DNA of 64,000 bases from Persicaria tinctoria (taxonomy: Eukaryota > Streptophyta > Magnoliopsida > Caryophyllales > Polygonaceae): NCBI GenBank assembly GCA_037127255.1, contig JBANSL010000012.1, forward strand, positions 17,122,615-17,186,614, read 5' to 3'. Position numbers and translations under genes: made by a program. Below the pieces are notes generated by a model. The model had not been told where the DNA came from. It was given only the letters and a program-made list of their open reading frames with translations, and did no database searches. Numbering within the stretch: the first letter of the stretch is position 1; every line of letters starts with the position of its first letter. Shown here piece by piece: positions 21,298 through 32,100 of this stretch.

Positions 21298-21389
21298 CAA
21301 TTTTCCTTTAAAAGCCTATCGATAGCTTCACCATTCTTCGAGATGACACTTTTTTTTTACAGTGGGCAATAAGTAGAAGGGTTCAGCGG

Positions 21390-21971
21390 CTAGCGCAGAA
21401 ATCCTACATGATCATCTTGAAGGATGATGGAATACAATTCATTGTTAGAAGGAATACTCAAACTATTACAGGTGATACCATTTCTAGCTATGTAATCAGC
21501 TACTCTATTGGCTTCTCTGTAACAGTGCCTGAATTCTCTCCTTTCAAAGAGTTTTGGTAGTTCCTTGATCTTCTTCATTTGACGAATAATTTCCCAGTTA
21601 GTGCTTGCTTCCTCTCTGATTGCCTTGAATAGGACTTGATTGTCTCCTTCCATGATGACATTCGTAAGACCTTTCTCAGCTGGCTGTTGGAGACCTAGGC
21701 AGACAACTTTGGCTTTAGTCTGTAGAGTTGTACCTATCCCAGTTTCCTGATAAAAAATATCAATAATATTGCAATTGGAGTTTCTGATGACTCCCCACAC
21801 CCGACAAGAGTTTGTGGAGCTGACAGAGCCATCTACATTAATCTTGTAGATAGCTCTCTTTGGTTTCCTCCATTTTGCATTCCTACTTCTTCTATTAGTT
21901 GTGTTTTTTTTTATGTTTTTTGTATCCTGATTTTCTTTGTCTTCATGCTTCCAATTCTTGATGTTGTCCAT
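21390..21971 (-). pseudogene. LINE RNase H domain
   Basis: A 193-aa frame beginning MDNIKNWKHEDK and containing IYKINVDGSVSST, VIMEGDNQVLFKAI and YREANRVADYIARNG, the three conserved blocks of plant LINE RNase H. It is the 3' end of ORF2 in the minus-strand LINE and terminates about 37 bp before the 3' end of the element. Confidence 0.85.
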
Positions 21972-22135
21972 AATTTGGTGTAAAAGGGAAGTGGAGTTGG
22001 GTAGTTTTTTATTTTTGAAAATTAATTCATTCCTAGCATTTCAGATTGTTTGCCAGGTAAATCCATGGTTTTGAATAGTTAAGTTTTTATTTCTGTCCAA
22101 CTGAATATCAAAAATATTCAAATTTTGATTTCCTT

Positions 22136-22407
22136 TTTTTTTGGTGAAAAAACCGAGAGCAAACTCTCATAGAAAAATAAACCAAACAGAAACAGTCACC
22201 GGGCTACGAACGAGTGAGGCGGGGGGTAGCCCTCCCCCTAGCGTCTTCCTCGATGAGAAAAGAAATACCCTCAGGCGGGTTAGATAGAGGCTGGAAACCA
22301 ATAGAAAAAGAAAATGTGAGGGCTGCAAGGGAGTCGGCGGTAGCGTTCGCTTCCCTAAAGACATGACGGAGTTGGATGTCCCAATCCCGGTTGAGAAAGC
22401 CTTGTCA
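22136..22407 (-). mobile_element. LINE 3' fragment nested in LINE
   Basis: A 272-bp insertion with a perfect 11-bp duplication ttgatttcctt (22125-22135 and 22408-22418) and poly-A at its left (minus 3') end. In one frame it encodes HVFREANATADSLA, the end of RNase H, and then the hairpin GAGAGTTTGCTCTC before the tail. It belongs to a different LINE subfamily from its host element. Confidence 0.88.
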
Positions 22408-22418
22408 TTGATTTCCTT

Positions 22419-23115
22419 GGGTTGTGCATTTGTGACCCGTATGTCTTTCAAACTGATTAATTACTTCTTTGGCGTATTTACAGTGAAGAAATAGACGGTT
22501 AACGTCTTCATCTCAGTTTTCACAAATACAACATAGGAGGGGTACTCTATTGATGTATTTGTTAAGACGTTGTTTGGTTGGGAGCTAGACCATCTACCAT
22601 AATTTTCCAAATTAGATTTTTAATTCTTGGGGGGATTGGTAATTTCCAAATCCATTTAAGGTCTTTCCTGTTTTGTACATTTTAGGTTGGAAGTTTTAAG
22701 TTGATTTGGTTGTAAAGGATCCATCCGAATTTAATTTCCAAATCAGTTTGTCAGGGGTATCCCAATCCGGAATCGTGATTTGTAGAATTTTTTGAATAAT
22801 GGTTATGGAGCTTGGGAATCTATGGTATGAAGGGTATGCAAATTCCATTCCTTTTGTCCAGTCATTAATTGATTTACCGTCATGTTCGGATTCATGTCAT
22901 TTTTGTAATTTTCCAATGTTTGATCTTGGATCCAAGGATCATCCCATACATTTATCGAGTTGCCATTTCCAACTATCCAAAGAAGTCCTTTATTTAAAAA
23001 ATTTCTGAGTGATAAAAGCCTACCAAATTGCCAAGAAGTATTATTTGTTGCAATTTTATTAATGTTTTCATTTTCCAAGTATTTTTCACGAATTATTTTG
23101 ACCTAAATATTATTT
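22419..23115 (-). pseudogene. LINE ORF2 zf-RVT region (degenerate)
   Basis: Minus-strand pieces are recognisable: GLLWIVGNGNSINVWDDPW at 22803-23078, and further 3' a broken frame equivalent to the zinc-finger segment (IKNLIWKI, then Cys-Glu-Asn-Cys and His-Leu-Phe-Leu-His residues). It is part of the 21353-23115 element. Confidence 0.75.
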
Positions 23116-23547
23116 TGACACTTTCTTTTTCTATCCAAGTGAACTAGTGAAGCCAACTATTCTGATTAGAGGTGGACACAAATCCCGTAAATTCTGGTTC
23201 CGTCCCGGATCCATTCCGATTTCGGTGGAATTTAAGGAAAAAAAAGTGAATCCCGTTCTAGTTTCGTCCTGTAAAAATTATGCGGGACGGGGTGCGGGAC
23301 AAGACTGTGGGATCCCGCAAATCCCGGTCCCGTCCCGCATTTATATTTATATTTAATACGCTAGACGAGAGTTTTAATCTTGGTAGTAGTAAAAAATTTA
23401 CTAATTTAGTGATTTATAATTATATACTTAGTCATTTTAAACTAAAGTTACAATCATATATACTTTAACGCTTATAAGCAATCTGAAAATAAAAAATTAA
23501 TATGGGCTTGGGGGGTTAGGGCTATAGGAGACAAATAAAACAATTTC

Positions 23548-24711
23548 CCTCTCTTCCAAACCCTAGTTGCCCCACGCCGCCACCAGCAACTATGGCCAAA
23601 AGCCGCCCCACGCCGCCACCAGTAACCATGGCCAAAAGCCTCACGTCGAACCTCCAACCATCGCCTACAACCAGCACAAACCTCCATCTCCACCATCTCC
23701 AACCAGGTGCGCCTTGAGCTTCCGCTCTCGGTCTCCTGCGGTCGCCGCCACCAATTTCATCCTCCCCCTTCCGTTCTCCCGGATTCCGGATCCCACCTCC
23801 CCACCAACCCCGGCTCACCCTCGACCACGGCTCCCCACCGCTGCTCAACGGGTCTCCATCTCGCCCTAGTTGCTGCCGCCTCCTCCCGGCATCACCTTCA
23901 CTGGTTTGCTCCGACGCTCGTCGTCCTCTTCCCCTGTTTCACTAGTCTCCCCAGCTGCCCGCCGCCACCCAACATCGCCGCCGCTACCAACACCCTCGGT
24001 TCTGCCAGACATCCTCGGTTCACCACCGCCACACACCAGCCTCCGTCACCACACTCCGGACTCTGCTGGAGCGTTGGCCATGGGTGATACGCTTCTTTAT
24101 TATCCTTACAATTTTCAATCTTCTGGCCTGTGTCTTTTCCTTTTGATTGTTGTTTTAATCTTTCACCTTTTGCTCATCTTGCCTATCTCTATTTTGGCTT
24201 GCCTTGTGCAGCCTATTACGATCTTTGTTATCGTCCTTGAGGGGTAAGATGGGTTTTTGGGTTTGATTGAGCAATGGTTTGGATTGGATTTAGGCTTGCA
24301 GATTGGTGTGCAGTGTTGTTCTTGTTGTCCTGCAGGCTTCATGTGAATGGTGGTCGATTTGCTATGTTTGAGGACGTCGTGGAAATGCAATCGATATCTG
24401 AAGGCTCTGTTGGAGTCCATGATCTGAGATGTCCGCTAGGTTCCCCAGTTCTTTGTGTGCGTCTTCCCTTTAGCCGATCGGTTTGATTGTTCTGCTAGCT
24501 TGTAGTTTCGGTGTAGGATGACTTGTACTTTTATTTCTGCTTTTATTTCTGTCATTTGCTTCGCGTTATTTCTTTTTGTCATTTGCTTCTGTATGTTTTT
24601 TTCGGTTGTAAATGATGGTTAGTCCATCTACCGACTTGTTCGGTCTCTCGGTTTCTCTAGGCTTGTCTGGAGAACCGAATTCTTATCTTGCTTCAAAAAA
24701 AAAAACAAAAA
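23548..24711 (+). mobile_element. Non-coding retroposon with poly-A tail
   Basis: The 1164-bp insert has an 11-bp duplication aaaacaatttc (23537-23547 and 24712-24722) and an A-rich tail. Just before the tail is a stem pair, CCGACTTGTTCGG and TCTCTAGGCTTGTCTGGAGA, followed by CCGAATTCTTATCTTGC. The 5' part is pyrimidine-rich. ORFs (23567-23869, 23707-24087, 24274-24486) are unrelated to known LINE proteins and I do not call them genes. Confidence 0.75.
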
Positions 24712-24970
24712 AAAACAATTTCTTCTCCATTTTTAAATCTCTATTCAATTCCAATCGGTTATGGTTACAAGAGGCTTATGCTGTTAGCAATGTTTTTTTT
24801 TTGTATGAAATTGTGTTGTTGGGAGTATAAACATTATGGTGATATCATTGAATGAAGCATGAACTATGATTTTTTTTTATTATTTTTCAAGTTTTTATAA
24901 TATTTTATTATACTTATTTGAGGGACACAAGGCTCGTCCTGTCCCAGTCCCGTCCCGTATGGGATAAGAC

Positions 24971-25389
24971 TAGACCTGTCAAAACATAATCCGACCCGAC
25001 CGCCCGGAAGTTTTTGGGTCAAGACCCGAAAATTTTGACCCGGAATTTTTTTTGACCCGAACCTGAAAAACCGGAAATTTTTCGGGTAATCTGGGTTTCA
25101 ACCCGGTGACCCGATTGACTCGGTAATTTTGACTCGATTTACCCGATTGACCCGGTTGATTTATAATTAAATATAATTAAATTTTTTAATATATACTTAA
25201 AATTTATCGCAAAATTATCAAATTATGAATTTTTTAATTTAAAAAAGAAAAAATTGACAAACCCGAAATCGACCCGAAATGACTCGAAACCCGGTCAAAC
25301 CCGGGTTCTAGTCAACCCGGAAATACCCGAAACCCGTTTTACCCGAGACCCGAAGTGACCCGACCCGAATGACCCGTTTAACAGGTCTA
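24971..25389. mobile_element. Small hAT MITE with CCCGACCCGA repeats
   Basis: A 419-bp element from TAGACCTGTCAAAAC to GTTTAACAGGTCTA, with a perfect 8-bp duplication gataagac (24963-24970 and 25390-25397). Its ends are dense in ACCCGACCCGA and GACCCGAA motifs. A related degenerate copy lies at about 37341-37980. Confidence 0.9.
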
Positions 25390-25633
25390 GATAAGACCCA
25401 TTTGGGATTTAAAAAAAAAGGTGAATCTCGTTTCGGTCCTATCCCGACAAAAATTAAACGGGACGGGTCTCATCCCGGTCCCGTTCCGTTCTATCCCGTC
25501 CCGCACCCACCCCTAATTCTGATGGTTTGATGGAAGCACTTGGGAACTTGTTTCTACTAGTAGTAACTAGTAAGAGGCAGGAGAAGCGAAGGTACATGGT
25601 TCTTGTCCGCTGAATTATATCTTTGATATTTAT

Positions 25634-27029
25634 AGTGGTCCCTAAAAAACCCGACTCAAAACCCCTTTTTGGGTTGAGAGAACGCGCTGGGCTCTATGCC
25701 CACGCGTCCCCAATTCCCTCCTCGCTAGCCATCCTCTACAACCCTAACTCCGATGAATCTCCTCCAAACTACCCCGTTCTCGCTGAAATTGGTCTGTCTC
25801 GGTGTGATATGCGTTCACCGTCTCCTTTTTCCGAGGCGTCGACCTCCCAGTTGGGGTTTTTGAAGACTCCTGCCTCGTCTATCCTTCTTATCCTGCTTTT
25901 GTGGCTTCTCTTGTACCCCCAAATGCTTCTTCTTGTGTCGCTTCGGACCAATCCCTCCCGGATTCGGTCTCGCGAGTCCCGATTTTAGGTATTCTGCTGC
26001 TCGTTAGCGCTCTCCTTGGTCGGCGGTGGGGTTGGGCTTGTCGGGGTCCGGCGGCTCGTGTGGTGTCGTTGCGCGTGGGGGTTCGCTTTCCTGGGGTTCT
26101 TCCTCCGGGTTCGCTGCCGGTCACGGTGGTCGCCCCTGCTTGTTTCTTCGCCCACCTCCACTGTGCCCACCATTGTCCACTGTTGTCCTTGGTCGTCGTT
26201 GTCGATTGGTTGGGCTACCTCCGATCCCGATCTGCTCTCTCGCCTTCTGCTTGTCCTTGGCATCCAAGGAAGGTGAAGGAGGAAAAGAAATAAAAAAAAA
26301 AAAAAAGTCTTCTGGTTTGCCGTGCAAGGTTGGGGAAGGAAAAAAAAACATTAATTATATCTAATGTGTTAATTTATACTCCGTATATATTTATTTATAT
26401 ACTCCGTATAGATTTTCATGTTGATATAATTGAACAAAAGGGGTGTGTGCATTTATATATTTTATATATACTCAATCACCTGAAAGGGTTTGATAAAATT
26501 CCCGAAAGGGTTTGACAAAATTCCCGAAAGGGATGGATAAATCCCGCAAGGGTTTGACTAAATTCTTGTAGGTGAAATCTTGTTGGCGTTTTGTTCGAGC
26601 AGCTTGCGGCTCTACTTCCGATGTTGCTTGGAGGTCTTCTGCTTGGTTGGGGGGCGTGAAGTTTGGAGTCGGGACTGGCTGGGGTCGAGGTGGTGCGCTC
26701 AGGGCGACTCCGTATTCGGGATAGAGTTTCCTTGGAGTTCGTCTGTACTACCTATAGGAGATAAAGTCCTGCTGGCCCGCTGGCCCATAGTACCACTGTT
26801 CGGTGGTGCTTGGCTTCGTTTTTTGGCGGCTTCCTCAGCTTCTTGGGAGTTGGTCTTCTTGGGTCGTTTGGTTGTAGAGTTTATCTTCTGCTTGTTTCAT
26901 TTCGCTTATTATTTGTATTTCTGTATTTTTAGATTGTATGTTTGACGGTTCGCCGTCTGCCGACTTTGTCGGCCTATCGATGAGTCAGGTCTGTCTGACC
27001 ATCGAATTTTTACCTAATAAAAAAAAATA
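25634..27029 (+). mobile_element. Non-coding retroposon with 18-bp target duplication
   Basis: The 1396-bp insert is flanked by a perfect duplication tatatctttgatatttat (25616-25633 and 27030-27047) and ends in poly-A. The 3' end has the stems CCGACTTTGTCGG and CAGGTCTGTCTGACC, followed by CGAATTTTTACCT, identical to the tail of the LINE at 19576-21297. Several ORFs (25623-25988, 25901-26293, 26580-26945) show no domain. A minisatellite is included at 26477-26570. Confidence 0.82.
26477..26570 (+). repeat. Minisatellite, about 24-bp unit
   Basis: Four degenerate units of the type GAAAGGGTTTGACAAAATTC lie inside the retroposon. A similar motif in opposite polarity (CCCTTTCGGAATTT) recurs at about 27836-27910. 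Confidence 0.8.
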
Positions 27030-27129
27030 TATATCTTTGATATTTATCATTAAAAGGTGAATTATTCTATTTCAAGGCTCTTGTGCTTTTTTTTTTCCCA
27101 ATGCTTATTTTTTTTTCCCAAATAGTTGG

Positions 27130-27960
27130 CACTAAGAGTTTGTTTGGATTGTCGTATTACTCGTATATTATAACTTTACCAAACAAAATTAAAGGTGTGT
27201 TTGGATTCTTTAATGCATGTATTATCATGCAATTATTTTACCTCGCTTTATGAAAAAGTTTAATTGTATTACTATTTTTTCTCAATTTTTATGATTTTTA
27301 TTTTGATAAGATAAAAATTCGGGTGGTGGTTAGCCAACTCGAGAGCATCTCGAAGAATGAGATCACGAAGATCTGAAAGTAATACAAACACAAAAAACAT
27401 CAAAAAAATCATCTAAAGCAAACCCAGAAAAATCCCAAACCCAAAGCAAACAAGCGGTCACAACATCGAGCGGAAGGAAGCCCGGTGGGGTGAAGTGGAT
27501 AGCGAGCGCATGGGACAGCACTAGCTGATACGATGTCTCGCTGCCGGAAAGACGGAAAGCAGAAATCCTCACAACGCAAAGACGACTCTTGGGGAAGTGT
27601 GGATCACACGACGTTCCCCCCTAGATGAGGGATCTTCGGAGACCACAAACACCGCCAACACGATCACTTCTATCAACCAGGGCCGTAGAACTGCTCCTCA
27701 ACCGAAACTAACCACGAACACACGGACGCCTAACCAACACGGGGACATGAAGCACGACCGCGAGGAGGGCGAAGAGCGAGAGAAGATTTCGGAATTTATT
27801 TCGGGAAAATTTATTTCATCAATTTGGTTCGAGAACCCTTTCAGGAATTTTCAAACCCTTTCGGAATTTAGGCCCTTTCGAAATTTTCAGACCCTTTCGA
27901 AATTTCCTCAAAGAGTGGTTTCTAATTGAGATTTTTAAGTTATACAATCAAACACTCGTA
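27130..27960. mobile_element. Probable Tourist-like MITE with a minus-strand retroposon inside
   Basis: GAGTTTGTTTGGATTG near 27135 mirrors the reverse complement of CAATCAAACACTC near 27941-27953. Between them, near 27300-27360, the minus strand ends with a LINE-type tail (GAGATGCTCTCGAG hairpin, CCCGAATTTTTATCTTATC, then A-rich). The borders of the inner insertion were not resolved. Confidence 0.5.
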
Positions 27961-28296
27961 TACATTAAGATAAAATAGTTACAATATTTTGAAATCCACA
28001 CGGACCACACATGTCATTATTTAAAAATAAACTCATTTTTTCAACTAAATTTTCAAACACCAGATAATAGCCCATGCCAGAATATATCACACTGTAATAA
28101 CTTCAAACTCCTCTGTATTAACGTTTATTTCATTTTTATCATTCAAAACTAATTTTTAAAAAATATCATACATCTTCCATCTAATTTCCTCCATTTTTAT
28201 ATATTATTATTGGTCAGACCTTCGAGTCCAACTGTCCAGTATACTTATTTTACCGTCTCCCTCTCCCCGTGTGTGTTGAATTTTCAACTCCATGAT
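27961..28296. other. AT-rich intergenic, nothing recognised
   Basis: There is no ORF, duplication or inverted repeat of note between the preceding MITE and the Mutator-type MITE. Confidence 0.5.
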
Positions 28297-28305
28297 TTCT
28301 ACATA

Positions 28306-28995
28306 GGCAAAATTACAGAAAACTACCCTTTAAATATGGGTATTTTCACTTAACCACCCCTTAAATTCAAAATTACATAAATCCACCTTTTAAATGGTAT
28401 TTATTTACAACTCACCACTCATTCAACTATTTTTGTCACTTTATTATTAAATATATTATATTTTAATATTTTGAAACTCAAATTTGATTGTAAATATATT
28501 CAAATTTTGAATTTAAGGGGTTGATCATATTTTAGGGATTATTTTATTTATTTTAAAAAAATAAAATAAATATAGCCTAGAATTATTATCTTAATTTATG
28601 GTTGAAAATGTTTATAGAATTTTAAAATATTATGAAAATTATTCTTATTTATTTATATTTTAAATAAGAGTAATTTACATAATTTTTTAAATATTTTCAA
28701 ACATAAATTAAGATAATAATTCTAGGCTTTATTGATTATTATTTTTAAAAATAAATGCAATGATCCCTAAAATATAATTGGGTCCTTAAATTCAAAATTT
28801 GAATATATTTACAATGAAATTTGAGTTTAAAATATTAAAATATAATATATTTAATAATAAAGTAACGAAAATAGTTGAATGGGTGGTGAGTTGTAAACAA
28901 ATACTATTTACAGGGTGGTTTTATGTAATTTTGAATTTAAGCAGTGGTTAACTGAAAATACCCATATTTAAAGGGTAGTTTTCTGTAATTTTTCC
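28306..28995. mobile_element. Mutator-type foldback MITE
   Basis: The 690-bp element has a perfect 9-bp duplication ttctacata (28297-28305 and 28996-29004). Nearly its whole length is two inverted arms, each around 300 bp, starting GGCAAAATTACAGAAAACTA on the left and GGAAAAATTACAGAAAACTA on the right (reverse complement). The 9-bp duplication and long arms point to Mutator. No protein is encoded. Confidence 0.88.
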
Positions 28996-29234
28996 TTCTA
29001 CATATACCCTATAAATTATTTCCTTTTCCTTTTTCTTTTATTTTGTCTTTTTACAGGCGAGATGATTGAGAGTTTCATCACTACAACTACAACCGTGTGG
29101 ACACAAATTCAAACTAAATTTGCGAACAAGAATCGTTTTATTTTTAGATTTCCTATCTTTTGCTGCTCATGATTCCGTGTTGAATCTCTAATTTTAGCCT
29201 CCTCTCTTTGATTCAATTTGATTCCTCCCACCCT

Positions 29235-29241
29235 ATAAATC
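29235..29241 (+). promoter_or_regulatory. TATA box of the Nudix gene
   Basis: TATAAAT lies 61 bp before the ATG at 29302, which would place the transcription start near 29267 and give a short 5' leader. Confidence 0.55.
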
Positions 29242-29301
29242 ATTCCTGGGGTTTTATATTCTTAATTTTCCTCTTGTCTCGACGAACCTCTCGTTGACAT
29301 C

Positions 29302-30843
29302 ATGGACCCTGATTTGGAGCAAGTTCTTCAAATGGCGTCTCGTCAGGGCCGCGAATTGCAGAAATACATTGAAGGCCGTCGCCAAGTCGTCGGGTATGAT
29401 TCCCGTTCTGTGTGTGTGTGTTTTCTCTCTTCAGTTTCTTTCCAAATTTTAGTTTGAAATTCGTATAAATATCAAATGATGCTGTTTCACTGTTTAGGTT
29501 ATGTTTTCCGCATTTTATTTCAATTCGAGTGAGGCTCGCTTCGGTTCGAATTGAATTTCCATCAATTTCTGCACGTTCAAATTTCATTACGTTTTTTCGA
29601 AAATCCGACGAAAAGTTAGGGTTTTGGATGGATTTGGGAAGTTGAGGGCTTTGGTGTGCTCGTCATTGTTACTGAGAAATTCGTGATAATTGCCCAAGTT
29701 TCTTCTGATTACTGCTGTGCTATCTGTTTGACATTCCTAATTGCATTGCATTTTCCGAAACTCAAATGCTGCAAGTTCCTGCAACCTGCAAATGTGATGT
29801 TTTAGGTTCCTTTGTTTTTTTCAAAATTATAACGGTAGAAGTGAGATTGATGATGATCTGTTGCAACTTGAACAGATGCATACCTTATCGGTTGGTGAAT
29901 TGCGATCTGTGCTCTTCTCCCCTGCACAAATGCAATGAGCTAGAAGTGCTACTAGTCAGTTCACAAAAGGGCCAAGCAATGATGTTTCCCAAGGTATACA
30001 TTCATTCGTTCATTCGTGAAGCGAGCGGTTTGTAAGTTCATAGTAATGTTTCTGGTGTTTCTGCGACTTCTCGGCCTTAGGCTTTATGCTTATTTTGGTT
30101 ATTCGATAGGGCGGTTGGGAGCTTGATGAAACCCTGGAACAAGCAGCCCAGAGAGAGAGCCTGGAGGAAGCTGGTGTCAAGGGCAAAATTCAAGTCAGTA
30201 TCTTCAAACTGCTACATACTTGAAAAACTTTTAAAGAATACCTACCTCCAAAACAGCGGCAATTTGTAGCATGCTCTAATCTAAGTCGTGTTCTTGTTTG
30301 ATTTCGGATGGAATTGCAGGAAATTCTGGGAACTTGGTCTTTTAAAAGCAAAAGCCAAGAGATGTTCCATGATGGCTACATGCTTCCTTTGCTGGTGGAG
30401 AAGCAATTAGAACATTGGCCTGAGAAACATGTCCGACAGCGAAGATGGGTACGCATACAACTCTACATAGTTTTCAATACCCATGAACATTTTCAGGTCT
30501 ATGAATTACAAGGCTAAAGTTATTTTCTGTCATATAATGTAAACAGGTTAAGGTTTCTGAGGTTAAAGAACTATGCCCTTATCTGTGGATGAAGGAAGCT
30601 TTAGAGAAGCTAGAGCAAAGACTATGCAACCTTGACCCAAGTGCCCTTAGCATGAACCAGAATCAGAATCAGACAAGGGTATGTACGAGCTCTGATCATA
30701 ATGTAAGCAAGCGAAGAATGTGTTTCAGTGTCGATAGTGCATATACTCGCGTGAGAAAACACCGAACGCTGAGCAGTGAGGCCCTACGGCTAGAGGTTTT
30801 CGTGCAACCGGTGCAGAATGCTGTTGGAGTGAGGGAGATGTAG
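29302..30843 (+). CDS. Nudix hydrolase (NUDT12/13/16-like), five exons
   Basis: Exons are 29302-29393, 29876-29993, 30110-30193, 30320-30448 and 30547-30843. All junctions are GT-AG and in phase, giving 239 aa. Exon 1 begins MDPDLEQVLQMASRQGREL. Exon 2 gives GCIPYRLVN and the strand ELEVLLVSSQKGQ. Exon 3 carries a perfect Nudix box, GGWELDE, seven residues, then RESLEEAGV, which binds Mg2+ and hydrolyses nucleoside diphosphate-linked compounds. Exon 4 has the plant subgroup signature MFHDGYMLPLLV and HWPEKHVRQRRW. The closest plant group is that of mitochondrial or cytosolic NUDT12/13/16-type diadenosine polyphosphate hydrolases. The C-terminal 50 or so residues after NQNQNQT are longer than in typical members (about 180-205 aa) and may be poorly conserved. 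No targeting peptide is obvious. Confidence 0.93.
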
Positions 30844-31049
30844 AGATCAAAGAGAAAGCAAAGCTAAGGAAAAAAAAGGAAGTGTGCAATTTGTGGGTGG
30901 TGGGGCGATTTAATTTTATTCTTTCATTCAATTGTGCATTTTTTAACTAATATTTGCTGCAGCGACCCTGTTCTTGACGATGTAATAGCTAATTCAAGAA
31001 TGTATGCCTACTAGATGTGCTGATTGAGTTGGGTAACCTCCACTTGGGT
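30844..31049. other. 3' region of the Nudix gene
   Basis: Downstream sequence with TTTAATTTTATTC and TAACTAATAT motifs suited to a 3' UTR. No precise polyadenylation site can be fixed. Confidence 0.4.
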
Positions 31050-31745
31050 GTGTTTGATGGGTCGTTAATGAAAAGCGAAAATAAAATTTAATCTGAAAAC
31101 CGAAAATAATTTTTAATCGAAATTCTTGAAAACTCTATGGGAACAGAATCTGAAAAATGAAAAAAAGTTCGAATCATCTATAATACTTTGGATCGTTCAT
31201 AATATGTCAAGTTATCAATGACTAGTCATGTTATCTTCTTCGTGGATATAGCGCCAAAACAACAATGTCGTCGTCAATTATAGTCTCTCCCTTGTCGTTT
31301 TTATCTTCTTCAGGGAAGCCGATCTTGCTTTGCCAATCAATGTTTCGTTAATGTGTTTTGAATCGTCGTTGACCGGCGAAGCGTAAAGGGTCCGGGAGTG
31401 GAACCCTTCGGCAGTGGTTTCGTTAACCGGTCAGCAAGTCGGGGGTCTAGGGGGAGACGCGCGTGCCCCTGTCGGGGTCAGGGGCAGCACCACCCTGCCT
31501 TTACGGTATGCAATGTTTATTGTTAACGGGTCTATTGTCTGTTTGTTTTGGGCTTTCAGTCCATTGTTTGTTTAAGGTTTAATGAGTCTCTTCATATACT
31601 CAAACGCTGACCCCTTATAACCCTAATCTGTTTTCGTCTCCTCTAATATAAAACTGATTCTCTGCTAGTGAACATAGGTAACATACCGTTGCCGAACAAC
31701 GTAAATTTTTGTGTCTTTCTTCGCTTTTATCATTCTCGATATAAC
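31050..31745 (+). mobile_element. Probable Copia solo LTR
   Basis: The 3' part has a TATAAAAC box (about 31647), then TAGTGAACATAGGTAACAT and GAACAACGTAAATTTTTGTG, an arrangement common at the R-U5 end of plant Copia LTRs, with a possible ATAACA terminus near 31745. The segment CAGGGGCAGCACCACCCTG is also LTR-like. The 5' border is uncertain and no target duplication was identified. Confidence 0.45.
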
Positions 31746-32100
31746 ATGCTTGACCCAAGAATGCGCGACCCATTACTGTTTGACTGTTTCATCACCCACT
31801 CACGAACCCTACAAACTAAAGGTATTGGACCCAAGTAAATAAGATGGACATTTGGTCTCACTATAAACAAAACACAATTGGGCGCCGTCTTATTTGGCAA
31901 GACTAAAGAGTAGTTGGCAACCGAAGTCATAATCTACGGGTATGAAGTCCTAGTGGAGACTGGAGGCACACAACTATGGCAACTATGCAAGGAATTTCAT
32001 CAATTTGGAATCTTCTACGATCACACGTCTAATCTAGTTGTATCTGTAGACAGCTAAGTAAGATGATACTTGATCACTTGATTAATTAAGGGGGTGCAGC
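31746..32100. other. Unassigned region between LTR and Copia remnant
   Basis: No coding or repeat structure is recognised. An ORF at 31730-31930 (minus) is not conserved. Confidence 0.4.

Larger units (their letters stand above)
21353..23115 (-). mobile_element. Second L1-type LINE, minus strand, degenerate
   Basis: It is flanked by tgacacttt on both sides (21344-21352 and 23116-23124), with the poly-A (poly-T on plus) next to the left duplication. It contains zf-RVT and RNase H segments of ORF2 with several stops. It is itself interrupted by a younger LINE fragment at 22136-22407. Confidence 0.85.
23167..25515. mobile_element. hAT-type element, GGGACGGG family, with nested insertions
   Basis: It runs from TAGAGGTGGACACAAATCCCG to GCACCCACCCCTA, with a perfect 8-bp duplication attctgat (23159-23166 and 25516-25523). 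Both ends are rich in CCCGTCCCG motifs, like the copy at 14997-16327. It contains a 1164-bp retroposon (23548-24711) and a small hAT MITE (24971-25389), leaving about 0.75 kb of own sequence. No transposase is encoded. Confidence 0.88.

Noticed and set aside
23567..24486. Host gene with ORFs MPHAATSNYGQ and MVWIGFRLADW
   Set aside because: These frames lie in a poly-A-tailed insert with target duplications, and there is no domain or intron structure.
25623..26945. Protein-coding gene across several ORFs
   Set aside because: The ORFs are in conflicting frames inside a retroposon with an 18-bp duplication, and no family is recognised.
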